NCBI GenBank assembly: GCA_902623075.1
Contig: CACNSD010000003.1
Coordinates: 1-64,000 of the forward strand
Source: an uncultured Pelagibacteraceae bacterium
Lineage (GTDB): Bacteria > Pseudomonadota > Alphaproteobacteria > Pelagibacterales > Pelagibacteraceae
Length of the DNA: 64,000 nt
Reading direction: 5' to 3'
The notes beneath the pieces are model-generated. The model ran no database searches. It was not told where the DNA came from and was given only the letters and a program-made list of their open reading frames with translations. The position numbers and the translations under genes were made by a program. Positions within the stretch are counted from its first letter, which is position 1. Every line of letters begins with the position of its first letter. This document shows, piece after piece, positions 46,069 through 55,178 of the stretch.

Positions 46069-48939
46069 TTATGCTGCATCTTCTTTAAACTCATCCATAC
46101 TTGGACAAGTACAAAAAATATTTTTATCTCCATAAACGTTATCTACTCTTGCAACTGGAGGCCAAAATTTATTTGCTTTTAAGAATTTTGCTGGATATGC
46201 AGCTTGCTCTCTCGAATATTTATGACTCCATTCATCTGAGGCTAATTCAATATCGGTATGAGGTGCATTTTTAATTGGGTTATCTACTTTATCAAATTTT
46301 CCTGATTTGATCATGTCTATTTCTGATTTAATACTTATCAAAGTATCACAAAATCTATCCAGTTCGGACAAGCTTTCACTTTCAGTTGGTTCAATCATCA
46401 TTGTACCTGCTACTGGCCATGACATTGTTGGTGCATGAAAACCATAATCGATCAATCTTTTAGCTATGTCTTCTTCGGTAATCCCTGTTTCAGTTTTAAT
46501 AGATCGAATATCAATGATACATTCATGAGCTACATTACCGTTTGAACCTTTATAAAGAATTGGGTAATGATCTTTAAGCCTATGAGCTATATAATTTGCA
46601 TTTAGTATTGCAATTTGAGTAGCTAATTTTAAACCTTCAGAACCCATCATTTTAATATACATCCAGGAAATTGATAAAATACTTGAGCTTCCCCAAGGTG
46701 CTGCTGAAACTGCTCCTATTCCTGTGGCAGGTCCACAGTCCTTAACAACTGGATGATTGGGCAAATAAACTTGTAAATGTCTTTTACATGCAATTGGCCC
46801 CATTCCTGGTCCTCCACCACCATGTGGAATACAGAATGTTTTGTGTAAATTTATGTGACAAACATCTGGACCAAAATTTCCAGGTCTTGCTATACCAACA
46901 AGTGCATTTAAATTTGCACCATCCATATAAACTTGACCACCATGTTTATGAATTAACTCACATATATCTGTAATTTTTTCCTCAAATACTCCATGAGTAG
47001 ACGGATAAGTGACCATTAATGCTCCAAGATTTTCAGAGTGCATTTCTGCTTTTTTCTTTAAATCCTCAAAGTCGACATTTCCTTCTTTATCACAATCAAC
47101 AACCACTACTTTCATTCCAACCATTTGTGCACTAGCAGGATTGGTTCCATGTGCCGAGCTTGGTATTAAACATATATTTCTATTTTCCTCACCACGGTCT
47201 AAATGATACTTTCTAATAACCATTAATCCTGCATATTCCCCTTGAGCGCCTGCATTTGGTTGAAGTGAAACACCAGAAAAACCAGTAATTGATCTTAACC
47301 AATTTTTAAGATCGGTGAATAAGTCTCTATATCCTTCCATCTGCTCGATAGGCACAAATGGATGGGGCTCTGCTAATTCTCTCCATGAAATAGGTATCAT
47401 TTCAGCAGTAGCATTTAATTTCATTGTACATGAACCGAGTGCAATCATAGTTCTGTTAAGAGCTATATCTTTATCTTCTAATTTTTTAAGATATCTAAGC
47501 ATCTCAGTTTCTGAATGATACGAATTAAAAACAGGATGTTCTAAATATTTTGATGTTCTTAATAAACTTTTTGGTAAATTAGGTAAACTTACTGTTGGAT
47601 CCTCTTTTTTAATTGATTCTGCTGCGTTAAAAATTTTTAATAATTGATTTACTCTGTAAACATTTTTCTTTTCATCAAAAGAAACTGCTAACATTTCAGA
47701 GTTTACTTTTCTTATATTTACTTTTTGATCTAAAGCATTTTTATAAATTTGATTAGTCTTGTCTTTTGTAACAATTGTAACCGTATCAAAGAAATAATCT
47801 GAATAAATTTCATATCCTGATTGTTTTAATTTATCTGCAAAGTTTTTAGCTAATTGAGAAACTCTCTCAGAAATAGTTCGAATACCCTCTGGACCATGAT
47901 AAATAGCGTATGCTGCTGACACAATTGCCAATAAGGCTTGAGCAGTACAAATATTACTTGTGGCCTTATCTCTTCTTATATGTTGTTCCCTAGTTTGTAA
48001 TGATAATCTGTATGCTTTGTTTCCGTGTCTATCAACAGAGACACCGACGATTCTTCCTGGCATAGATCTTTTGTATTCGTCTTTAGTTGCAAAGAAGGCT
48101 GCATGAGGTCCGCCATAACCCATTGGAATTCCAAATCTTTGAGAGCTTCCTACAGCGATATCTGCTCCAAGTTCTCTTGGTGTTTTTAACTTAGCAAGTG
48201 CCAATAAATCACAGGCTAATATTGCTTTACCATTTTTTTTATGAATTTTACTAATTGCTTCACTTGGATCTTTTATGTCCCCTAATGTTCCTGGATATTG
48301 CAATATACCACAAACTAAATCATCTTTTAATTTATCTAATACTTTATCTTCATCACCAACAAGAACTTTTAATCCCATTGGTTCTGCTCTTGTTTGAACT
48401 ACATCTATAGTTTGAGGATGACAATTTTCTGAGACAAAAACTAAATTACTATCTTTTTTGTTTAATCTAAGACTTAATCCCATTGCTTCTGCGGCTGCTG
48501 TACCCTCATCTAATAAAGATGCATTTGCTATATCCATACCCGTAAAATCAACAATCATTTGTTGGAAATTAAGTAGCATTTCTAATCTTCCTTGAGCTAC
48601 CTCAGGCTGATAAGGTGTATAAGAAGTGTACCAACCTGGATTTTCCAAAATATTTCTTAAAATTACATAAGGCGTATAAGTACCGTAGTAACCCATACCT
48701 ATAAAGTTAGAATAAATTTGATTTTTTTTTGAAATTGCTTTTAGTTTTCTTAAGGCTTCATACTCTGAATTTGACTCACCAATATTTAATTCATCTTTTA
48801 ATTGGATTTTTTCTGGAACTGTACTTTTAATTAAATCATCTAATGATTTGTAATTAAGCTCCTTAAGCATTTTATTTTGATCTTCATCAGAAGGTCCAAT
48901 GTGTCTTTTTAAAAAGTCTTTTTGAGAATTATGTAACAT
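46069..48939 (-). CDS. gcvP: Glycine dehydrogenase (decarboxylating), GcvP
   Basis: PLP-dependent P-protein of the glycine cleavage system, which releases CO2 from glycine and passes the aminomethyl group to lipoyl-GcvH. The 956 residues equal the fused (homodimeric) type. It opens DFLKRHIGPSDEDQ. The PLP lysine is in HINLHKTFCIPHGGGGPGMGP (central 20 residues), and the SSAHGTNPASA segment is standard. It follows gcvH with a one-base overlap and runs 6 bases before the lipid-cluster FAD gene. Confidence 0.97.
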   Translation of the reverse strand: MLHNSQKDFLKRHIGPSDEDQNKMLKELNYKSLDDLIKSTVPEKIQLKDELNIGESNSEYEALRKLKAISKKNQIYSNFIGMGYYGTYTPYVILRNILENPGWYTSYTPYQPEVAQGRLEMLLNFQQMIVDFTGMDIANASLLDEGTAAAEAMGLSLRLNKKDSNLVFVSENCHPQTIDVVQTRAEPMGLKVLVGDEDKVLDKLKDDLVCGILQYPGTLGDIKDPSEAISKIHKKNGKAILACDLLALAKLKTPRELGADIAVGSSQRFGIPMGYGGPHAAFFATKDEYKRSMPGRIVGVSVDRHGNKAYRLSLQTREQHIRRDKATSNICTAQALLAIVSAAYAIYHGPEGIRTISERVSQLAKNFADKLKQSGYEIYSDYFFDTVTIVTKDKTNQIYKNALDQKVNIRKVNSEMLAVSFDEKKNVYRVNQLLKIFNAAESIKKEDPTVSLPNLPKSLLRTSKYLEHPVFNSYHSETEMLRYLKKLEDKDIALNRTMIALGSCTMKLNATAEMIPISWRELAEPHPFVPIEQMEGYRDLFTDLKNWLRSITGFSGVSLQPNAGAQGEYAGLMVIRKYHLDRGEENRNICLIPSSAHGTNPASAQMVGMKVVVVDCDKEGNVDFEDLKKKAEMHSENLGALMVTYPSTHGVFEEKITDICELIHKHGGQVYMDGANLNALVGIARPGNFGPDVCHINLHKTFCIPHGGGGPGMGPIACKRHLQVYLPNHPVVKDCGPATGIGAVSAAPWGSSSILSISWMYIKMMGSEGLKLATQIAILNANYIAHRLKDHYPILYKGSNGNVAHECIIDIRSIKTETGITEEDIAKRLIDYGFHAPTMSWPVAGTMMIEPTESESLSELDRFCDTLISIKSEIDMIKSGKFDKVDNPIKNAPHTDIELASDEWSHKYSREQAAYPAKFLKANKFWPPVARVDNVYGDKNIFCTCPSMDEFKEDAA

Positions 48940-49319
48940 TAGCTAGCACTCTCCTTTGCAAATTTATCGTATTCTTCTTTGTTCATAAGACCATCCATTT
49001 CGGATTGATCTTTCATTTTAAGTTTAAAAAACCAAGCTGAGCCCTCTGGATCCTCATTAATTTTAGAGGGATCATCTACTATAGCTTGGTTAGTATCTAC
49101 TACTTCACCACTAACTGGAGTATAAACATCACTAGCAGCTTTTGTAGACTCTACCACTCCTGCAGTACCATCTTTTTCAACATTTGAACCTTTTTCAGGA
49201 AGTTCTGCAAAAACTATGTCTCCAAGCATTTCTGTTGCATGTTTTGTAATTCCAATCGTTGCTACATCACCTTCCAAAGTAATCCACTCGTGTTCTTTTG
49301 AAAACTTTACCTCGCTCAT
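48939..49319 (-). CDS. gcvH: Glycine cleavage system H protein
   Basis: Lipoyl carrier that shuttles the aminomethyl group between GcvP, GcvT and the dihydrolipoyl dehydrogenase. The 126-residue protein has [18 protein letters not shown] at the start and the lipoylated Lys60 in [13 protein letters not shown]. It is the middle gene of gcvT-gcvH-gcvP with one-base overlaps on both sides, so stoichiometric synthesis by coupled translation is likely. Confidence 0.97.
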   Translation of the reverse strand: MSEVKFSKEHEWITLEGDVATIGITKHATEMLGDIVFAELPEKGSNVEKDGTAGVVESTKAASDVYTPVSGEVVDTNQAIVDDPSKINEDPEGSAWFFKLKMKDQSEMDGLMNKEEYDKFAKESAS

Positions 49320-50422
49320 TAATTTACTCCTTTCACATAATTTTTTTTATAAAATGGTAATGGACAAACATTTGCTTGATGTTTTTTTCCTCTAACCTCA
49401 AGAAAAATTTTAGTATCAACTTTTGAAAACTCTTTATCAACGTAACCCATTGCTATTGGTCCATTTACACTTGGTCCAAAAGTTCCACTGGTTATCTCAC
49501 CAATTTGTTTTTCTGTATCATCAAATATTTTAGTTTTTTCTCTAGCAATTAATCTTCCCTCAGGCTTAATCCCTACTCTTATTTGGCTTGCTCCTTCTTG
49601 AATTTGTTTCATAATATTTTTTGATCCAATAAAATCTCCATTTGATAATCTATTTTTTGAGATTGCCCATTTAAGATTTGCCTCAACCGGTGTTTTGTTA
49701 ATATCTAGTTCGTGACCATATAAACATAATCCAGCCTCTAATCTCAAGGTATCTCTTGCCCCAAGTCCTATAAGTTGTGCTCCTTTTTCTATTAAATTTT
49801 GTACAAATTTTTCAGCATTTTCGTTAGAAATTGATATTTCAAATCCATCTTCCCCTGTATAACCTGATCTAGTGACAAATAATTTTTGATTATAAGAATC
49901 AAACCAATTTCCCGACATAAAGTTTAGTTGATCGACCCCGTTTATAATTGAATTTAAAATTTCAACAGACTTCGGTCCCTGCACTGCTATCAATGATCTA
50001 TTGTTATCTAAATTCATTTTAAATTTCGTACCAAGTAAATTAGATAAAATCTGATAATCTTTATCTTTGCATGCAGCATTAAGAATAACTAAATATCCTT
50101 CTTCAATTTTAGTAATAATTAGATCGTCGTAAATTCCAGCATCTTCATTCATTAAAAAACTATACTTGGAGCTGTTTTGTTTTAGATTTTTTAAATCTAA
50201 AGGAAAAATCTTTTCTAATTCCTCTGTCAAGTTTTCATCGCCATATATAAATAACTGTCCCATATGAGAAACATCAAATATTCCAGAATGTGATCTTGTG
50301 AATTTATGTTCTTCAATGATGCCTTTGCTATACTGTATAGGCATTTCATAGCCTGCGAATTCAACAAACTTAGCATTGTTACTTTGATGAAGTTTATTCA
50401 GTGATGTTTTTTTTATTTCCAT
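49319..50422 (-). CDS. gcvT: Glycine cleavage system aminomethyltransferase GcvT
   Basis: Transfers the methylene group from GcvH to tetrahydrofolate, releasing ammonia. The 367-residue protein has [11 protein letters not shown] at the N-terminus, FDVSHMGQL, the folate-site Asp in [11 protein letters not shown], and [18 protein letters not shown]. The ATG at 50422-50420 is the 3' end of a 12-base sequence that is complementary to the riboswitch linker. It is the first gene of the glycine-controlled train. Confidence 0.97.
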   Translation of the reverse strand: MEIKKTSLNKLHQSNNAKFVEFAGYEMPIQYSKGIIEEHKFTRSHSGIFDVSHMGQLFIYGDENLTEELEKIFPLDLKNLKQNSSKYSFLMNEDAGIYDDLIITKIEEGYLVILNAACKDKDYQILSNLLGTKFKMNLDNNRSLIAVQGPKSVEILNSIINGVDQLNFMSGNWFDSYNQKLFVTRSGYTGEDGFEISISNENAEKFVQNLIEKGAQLIGLGARDTLRLEAGLCLYGHELDINKTPVEANLKWAISKNRLSNGDFIGSKNIMKQIQEGASQIRVGIKPEGRLIAREKTKIFDDTEKQIGEITSGTFGPSVNGPIAMGYVDKEFSKVDTKIFLEVRGKKHQANVCPLPFYKKNYVKGVN

Positions 50423-50431
50423 ATTAACTCT
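50420..50431 (-). repeat. gcvT start-codon arm of the inverted repeat
   Basis: On the RNA this reads AGAGUUAAUAUG, and its last three bases are the gcvT initiation codon. It pairs completely with the linker arm at 50507-50496. The AGAG part lies where a ribosome site would be, so pairing would hide both the ribosome site and the start. Confidence 0.85.
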
Positions 50432-50579
50432 TCAATGCCCCCTCTGTCTTGGTGCCTGAGAGATTTGCTCCGTCGGCGAGAATAATTCTCTTTCCAGAGT
50501 TAATATGTACGGTCCTTTTGCCTGAGAGTTTCCGGGGTGGTTGCTCCTTCGGCGCTACAAAAGTAGTCTCTCCCGTATC
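50432..50579 (-). promoter_or_regulatory. Tandem glycine riboswitch in the gcvT leader
   Basis: Two glycine-aptamer copies lie head to tail on the minus strand. Aptamer 1 runs from about 50579 to 50508, with P1 formed by UACGG and CCGUA. Its conserved core shows GGGAGAG, GCGCCGAAGGAGCAA and CUCUCAGGCAAAAGGAC. Aptamer 2 runs from 50499 to 50442, with P1 formed by CUCUG and CAGAG and the core GCCGACGGAGCAA and CUCUCAGGCACCAAGAC. The linker between them is 8 bases. Known family: glycine riboswitch, reported before in SAR11. A weak promoter-like TATAGT lies at 50589-50584. Confidence 0.95.
50496..50507 (-). repeat. Anti-start arm in riboswitch linker
   Basis: On the RNA this reads CAUAUUAACUCU. 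It is a perfect 12-base complement of the gcvT start region at 50431-50420. Bases 50499-50496 also belong to the 5' strand of the aptamer 2 P1 helix (CUCUG, 50499-50495), so the two pairings exclude each other. It sits immediately after the 3' strand of the aptamer 1 P1. Confidence 0.85.
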
Positions 50580-50615
50580 AAAAACTATAGCACATTTATA
50601 ATAATAATGTGTAAT

Positions 50616-51488
50616 TTATTTAGCTAACTTTTTAACAATAAATGGAGATAAAAACTGTGTAACTACAGCGGTTATAACTACAGCACCCCCTAATAAAACT
50701 GGTAATGGCGGGTTCTCATTTGCAAACATCCACGCCCAAAAAGGCCCTAAAACTGCCTCTGTTAGCATAATTATTCCAACAAATGCTGAGGGAGTTGATC
50801 TTGCTCCAATTGTTATAAGAATAAAGCCAAGTCCAACTTGAAAAAATCCTGCAATAAAACCTAAAAAAATATCATTTACTGAAACGACAATAGTTGGTGA
50901 CATGAACAGCCCTATTAGTGTTGCAAAGATTCCAGCAACGAGTTGTAAAGGTATCATGTCAACTTTAGGATATTTTCTTACAATTAAAATTAGTATCGCA
51001 AATGATATTGGCATAATAAAAGCAACTAAGTTTCCAGTCATTTGACCTGGTGTAATTGAACTTCCTAACATTAAAATGATACCGATTACTGCAGTAATAA
51101 TGCAAGTAAGTGTAAGTTTAGAAATTTTTTCTTTTAAAAATAAATAACCAAAGATTGCTAAAAACAAAGCTTGGGTTTGTATTATAAAATTTGCATTTGC
51201 TACTGTTGTTTCATACATAGCAAAGACGTAGCTAGCAAATCCAATAGATAAAATTATTCCTCCTATAAATCCTGGTATTCCAGATTCATAAATAGCACTG
51301 AAAATTTTTTTTTTATAAGTGAATATTAAAAAAATTGTAATTACACTAATGAAAAAAAGTGACCTCCAAAATAAAATTTGCCAAAGTGTGGATCCATCAA
51401 AAGATTTTACAATTAACCCACCAAAACTTAGAGCACATGCTCCAAAAAAAACTAAAAAGGGTCCTGGTATTTTTGATATAAAATTCAT
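50616..51488 (-). CDS. EamA/DMT-family permease (paralogue 3)
   Basis: 290 residues, ten hydrophobic segments, two EamA repeats. WQILFWRSLFFISVI in the first repeat and TPSAFVGIIMLTEAVLGPFWAWMF in the second match the other two paralogues. It starts at the last base of pxpC and is followed by the gcv leader. Cotranscription with pxpB-pxpC suggests transport of 5-oxoproline or a glutamate derivative; this is inference from position. Confidence 0.89.
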   Translation of the reverse strand: MNFISKIPGPFLVFFGACALSFGGLIVKSFDGSTLWQILFWRSLFFISVITIFLIFTYKKKIFSAIYESGIPGFIGGIILSIGFASYVFAMYETTVANANFIIQTQALFLAIFGYLFLKEKISKLTLTCIITAVIGIILMLGSSITPGQMTGNLVAFIMPISFAILILIVRKYPKVDMIPLQLVAGIFATLIGLFMSPTIVVSVNDIFLGFIAGFFQVGLGFILITIGARSTPSAFVGIIMLTEAVLGPFWAWMFANENPPLPVLLGGAVVITAVVTQFLSPFIVKKLAK

Positions 51489-52432
51489 TAAATTTGTGAA
51501 AGTAAATTTTGAGTTTCCATTTCATATAACTTAAATAATGTTTCAGCATCAGATAAATTTATTTCTTTAAATTTAATTTTTGATCCTGGTGACATTTGCA
51601 CTAATCGATCATAATCGACACTGGCAACAACACCTATTTTAGGATACCCACCAACAGTTCCATGATCTGAAAGCATGATAATTGGGTTACCATCAGCAGG
51701 AACCTGAATAACACCTTTGATTAAACCCTCAGACTTAATATTTGTATTAACAATATTTTCAATTTTTGATCCTTCTAGCCTCATACCCATTCTGTCCGAA
51801 AGTTTTGATACGGTAAATTCACTTTCATAAAATAGCTTTTTTCCCTCTTCAGAGAAATAATCAAAATTAGTTCCTTTGATTACTCTTATATTTTCTATTT
51901 TTGTATTAATGTAATTAATTTTTTTTACATCATGACTTAAATTTATTTTTTTCAAATCTATTCTCATACCCTTATCAAATTTTTTTCCATAATTAGCTCC
52001 TATGTTAGCTTTTGTATTTATAGAGCAGCTGTTCCATTGATAATTTATATCTAGCTCACCACCTATAGCTAAATATCCATAAACTGATTTATTTGTGGAA
52101 ATAATGTTTATTTCATCATTATTTTCAATTTCATAACTTCGGTAACAATTACAATTTATTTCCATATCTTTTTTTTTTATTGAAAAAACTACATCACCAG
52201 TAACAGCAATCTTGATTTTTTCTCCCGAGTATTTTATATGGGGACCTTGATAAGCAAACTCTATTACTGCAGAGTTTAAATCATTATTTACTAATTTATT
52301 AGAAATAAGAAAATTTCTATTGTCCATTGCTCCACTAAACGGGATACCTATATGATAAAGATGACCCCTTCCTTTATCTTGATAAGTTGTGTTTACTCCA
52401 GGCCTAATTACTTCAAAATAGTTTTTACTCAT
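51488..52432 (-). CDS. pxpC: 5-oxoprolinase subunit C (biotin-dependent carboxyltransferase-like)
   Basis: 314 residues of the KipA/PxpC family, the C-terminal partner of the ATP-dependent 5-oxoprolinase PxpABC. It has FEVIRPGVNTTYQDKGRGHLY at the N-terminus (20-residue core), GIPFSGAMD, and SDRMGMRLEG and DGNPIIMLSDHGTVGGYPKIG in the second half (core motif of the family). It overlaps pxpB by 8 bases and the EamA gene by one base. Related families (urea amidolyase subunit) exist, but pairing with PxpA/B favours 5-oxoprolinase. Confidence 0.9.
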   Translation of the reverse strand: MSKNYFEVIRPGVNTTYQDKGRGHLYHIGIPFSGAMDNRNFLISNKLVNNDLNSAVIEFAYQGPHIKYSGEKIKIAVTGDVVFSIKKKDMEINCNCYRSYEIENNDEINIISTNKSVYGYLAIGGELDINYQWNSCSINTKANIGANYGKKFDKGMRIDLKKINLSHDVKKINYINTKIENIRVIKGTNFDYFSEEGKKLFYESEFTVSKLSDRMGMRLEGSKIENIVNTNIKSEGLIKGVIQVPADGNPIIMLSDHGTVGGYPKIGVVASVDYDRLVQMSPGSKIKFKEINLSDAETLFKLYEMETQNLLSQI

Positions 52433-53099
52433 TATAATCTTTGTATTGATCTAAAGAAATTTCTCTAAAGGTAACTGTATCTCCAGCGTTGATTAGATTT
52501 GGTTTATCTTCTTTTAAGCTATCGAATACATTAATTGGAGTGTTCCCTAAAATATTCCACCCACCTGGACTTTCAAAAGTATAAATATTTGCAAACTGCT
52601 CTGTTAAACCAACTGAGCCTTTGGGTACTTTTACTCTTGGCGTTTCCAAACGTTGTGCTCTCATATTTTCGTCTAAATCTCCAAGAAAAGGCATGCCAGC
52701 AATAAAGCCTGTCATGTAACAAAAATATTCTTTATTAAAAAAATTATTTAAGATTGTTTCTATGCCTAGGTTTAGTTTTTGCTCTAATCGTTTTATGTCT
52801 AATGAAAAACTTTCGTGACAACAAACTGGTATTTCGATTTTTTTTGAGTTTATATTTTGTGAATCTTGAACATCAAGATTTTCAATATATTTTTTAATTT
52901 CTTTAAAATTAACTTTCTTAAGATCAAACGAAACTATTAATTTATTGTACGATGGAGTAAGATTATTAATCCCCTCAATTTTTTTTTCTTTAATAGCTTT
53001 AAAATATTTTATTACTTGTGAATTAGTTGATTTATTTACCTCATTTCCAAAATCACAATACAGAGCTGCATCACCAAGATTTGATATATTTTTTATCAT
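52425..53099 (-). CDS. pxpB: 5-oxoprolinase subunit B
   Basis: 224 residues of the KipI/allophanate-hydrolase subunit 1 family. It has LGDAALYCDFG at the N-terminus, EIPVCCHESF, the middle motif YFCYMTGFIAGMPFLGDLDE, the block RLETPRVKVPKGSVGL, and TFESPGGWNILGNTP. It starts directly opposite pxpA, with the true starts only 27 bases apart, so the divergent promoters must overlap coding ends. Confidence 0.92.
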   Translation of the reverse strand: MIKNISNLGDAALYCDFGNEVNKSTNSQVIKYFKAIKEKKIEGINNLTPSYNKLIVSFDLKKVNFKEIKKYIENLDVQDSQNINSKKIEIPVCCHESFSLDIKRLEQKLNLGIETILNNFFNKEYFCYMTGFIAGMPFLGDLDENMRAQRLETPRVKVPKGSVGLTEQFANIYTFESPGGWNILGNTPINVFDSLKEDKPNLINAGDTVTFREISLDQYKDYNE

Positions 53100-53126
53100 G
53101 ACATGTTATACTCAACATTATTGACT

Positions 53127-53906
53127 ATGGAAATTAATATAAATTGTGATTTAGGTGAAAAATCAAAACACCATTCAAATAAGTATGACCCAGATTTACT
53201 AGAAATAGTAAATTCTGCAAATGTAGCATGCGGTTACCATGCGGGCGATAATGAGTCGATGAATCAAATTGTTCAAATTTCAAAAAAAAATGGTGTTAGT
53301 ATTGGAGCACATCCATCTTTTAATGATCCTGAAAATTTTGGAAGACAAAGAATAAACCTTCCACCAAATGATATAAGACAATTAATAATTGACCAATATG
53401 AAATCCTCCAAAAAATTGCTCAAGATCATGGGGAAAATGTTACTCACATAAAACCTCACGGGGCTTTAAATAACATGGCTTGTGAAGATATAGATTTAGC
53501 AACAACTTTGGCAAAAGCTATTAATGATTTGAGTAAAGATCTGATTTATTTAGTTCCCACTGGTTCAAAAATGGAAGAAGCAGCGAAAAAACTTAATATG
53601 CGCATAGCATGTGAAATTTTTGCTGACAGAAATTACGAGGATAACGGTAATTTAGTCTCTAGAAAAAAACCTCATGCTCTTATTACTGATCCAGAAATGG
53701 CTAAAAAACACGTTTTAAGCATGGTAAAAAATCAGTCACTTAATTGTCACAGTGGAAAGCAAATACCTTGTGAAATTGATTCCGTGTGCATACATGGAGA
53801 TAACGAGAGTTCATTATCTACAGCAAAATCAATAAGAGAAAACTTGATAGAAAATGGACTAAAATTAAAACCTTTAAATAAAATGGAGAAATTTTTAAAT
53901 GATTAA
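53127..53906 (+). CDS. pxpA: 5-oxoprolinase subunit A (LamB/YcsF family)
   Basis: Member of the LamB/YcsF family that with PxpB and PxpC cleaves 5-oxoproline to glutamate at the cost of ATP. I start at ATG 53127, giving MEININCDLGEKS, which is the family N-terminus; an ATG at 53103 would add 8 unmatched residues. Visible blocks are SANVACGYHAGD, IGAHPSFNDPENFGR, HIKPHGALNN, and CIHGDNES near the end. It is about 259 residues, standard length. Confidence 0.94.
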   Translation: MEININCDLGEKSKHHSNKYDPDLLEIVNSANVACGYHAGDNESMNQIVQISKKNGVSIGAHPSFNDPENFGRQRINLPPNDIRQLIIDQYEILQKIAQDHGENVTHIKPHGALNNMACEDIDLATTLAKAINDLSKDLIYLVPTGSKMEEAAKKLNMRIACEIFADRNYEDNGNLVSRKKPHALITDPEMAKKHVLSMVKNQSLNCHSGKQIPCEIDSVCIHGDNESSLSTAKSIRENLIENGLKLKPLNKMEKFLND

Positions 53907-54387
53907 AAGATTATTAGTAATTATGTTTATAACATTATTTACAACAAACTCTTTTTCTGCAGGATCTGATTCTTCTTCTTCCTCTAAAGTTAAGTCAAAT
54001 TATGACAAAGCAGTTGAGGCAATAAAATTTGCAAAGAAATATGAAGAAAAAGGTAAACTTGAAAAAGCAAAAAAAAGATACGCGAAAGCACAAAAGTTAC
54101 TTTTAAAATCCAACAAAGAAAAACCAAACAAACCAGATACTTTAAATTACTTAGGTTTTACTACGAGAAAACTTGGTGACTATGAAAATGGTGAAAAGTA
54201 CTATTTACTTGGATTAGACATAAAACCAGATCACATTGGAATAAATGAATATTTAGGTGAATTGTATGTTGCTACTAATAGATTAGATTTAGCTAAAGAA
54301 AGATTAAAAATTTTAGAAAGCTGTGATTGTAAAGAATATAAACAATTAAAAGATATCATTGAGGGTACTAAAAAATCTAAATATTAA
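53899..54387 (+). CDS. Exported TPR-repeat protein
   Basis: 162 residues with a signal peptide (about 1-21, ending FSA), a Ser-rich linker (GSDSSSSSKV) and three TPR-like helix pairs (DTLNYLGFTTRKLGDYENGEK is one). A terminal Cys pair CDC lies at about 148. It overlaps pxpA by 8 bases and ends 5 bases before the DUF1445 gene. Function unknown; periplasmic protein-protein contact is likely from the repeats. Confidence 0.8.
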   Translation: MIKRLLVIMFITLFTTNSFSAGSDSSSSSKVKSNYDKAVEAIKFAKKYEEKGKLEKAKKRYAKAQKLLLKSNKEKPNKPDTLNYLGFTTRKLGDYENGEKYYLLGLDIKPDHIGINEYLGELYVATNRLDLAKERLKILESCDCKEYKQLKDIIEGTKKSKY

Positions 54388-54392
54388 ACTAA

Positions 54393-55178
54393 ATGCTTGA
54401 TATCCAAGATCCAGTTGAAGCAAGAAAAATTATTAGAGAAAATAAATATACGGAACAAACAGCTGGATCTGCAAACAAGTACGTACAAGGAAATCTTTGT
54501 ATTTTACCAAGTAAATATTCAATAGATTTTGCAGCCTTTTGCCAAAAAAACCCAAAACCCTGTCCACTTATTGGGTTTGGAACTAAAGGGGACCCAACAT
54601 TAAAAGATTTAGGTGATATAGACATTAGAACAGATGTCCCACAGTATAGAGTTTGGGAAAAAGGAAAATTGGTTGATGAGCCCCATGATATTAAAAAATA
54701 TTGGAATGAGGACCTAACAACATTTGTTTTAGGCTGCTCTATGTCCTTTGAGCTACCTTTAATTGAGGCTGGAATTCCAATTCAACATATAGAAAATAAC
54801 ACAATTGTACCAATGTATAGAACTTCTATAGATTGTGAACCTGCAGGACAATTTTCTGGAAAACTTGTTGTATCTATGAGACCATTAAATGCCAAAGATA
54901 CAATTAGATCAATTCAAATTAGCTCCAGGTTTCCTGCTGTGCATGGTGCACCAATTCATATAGGTGATCCAGATGAAATAGGTATTAAAGATATAATGAA
55001 ACCAGAATATGGCGACCCACCAAGAGCTATAAAGAATAATGAACTTCCAGTATTCTGGGCATGTGGTGTAACACCTCAATCTGTTTTAGAGATTTCTAAA
55101 CCTGATTTTTGTATCACTCATAGTCCAGGAAAAATGTTAATCACTGACAAGTTAAACAACGATTTAGCAGCTTTATAA
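54393..55178 (+). CDS. DUF1445 / D-glutamate cyclase-like protein
   Basis: 261 residues of the YcsI family. It has [54 protein letters not shown], and a C-terminal [12 protein letters not shown] with [10 protein letters not shown]. Mitochondrial DGLUCY has a DUF1445 domain with D-glutamate cyclase activity, making 5-oxo-D-proline. That fits the pxpABC genes next door. Activity in this bacterial branch is inferred. The stop abuts the livF stop on the other strand. Confidence 0.88.
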   Translation: MLDIQDPVEARKIIRENKYTEQTAGSANKYVQGNLCILPSKYSIDFAAFCQKNPKPCPLIGFGTKGDPTLKDLGDIDIRTDVPQYRVWEKGKLVDEPHDIKKYWNEDLTTFVLGCSMSFELPLIEAGIPIQHIENNTIVPMYRTSIDCEPAGQFSGKLVVSMRPLNAKDTIRSIQISSRFPAVHGAPIHIGDPDEIGIKDIMKPEYGDPPRAIKNNELPVFWACGVTPQSVLEISKPDFCITHSPGKMLITDKLNNDLAAL

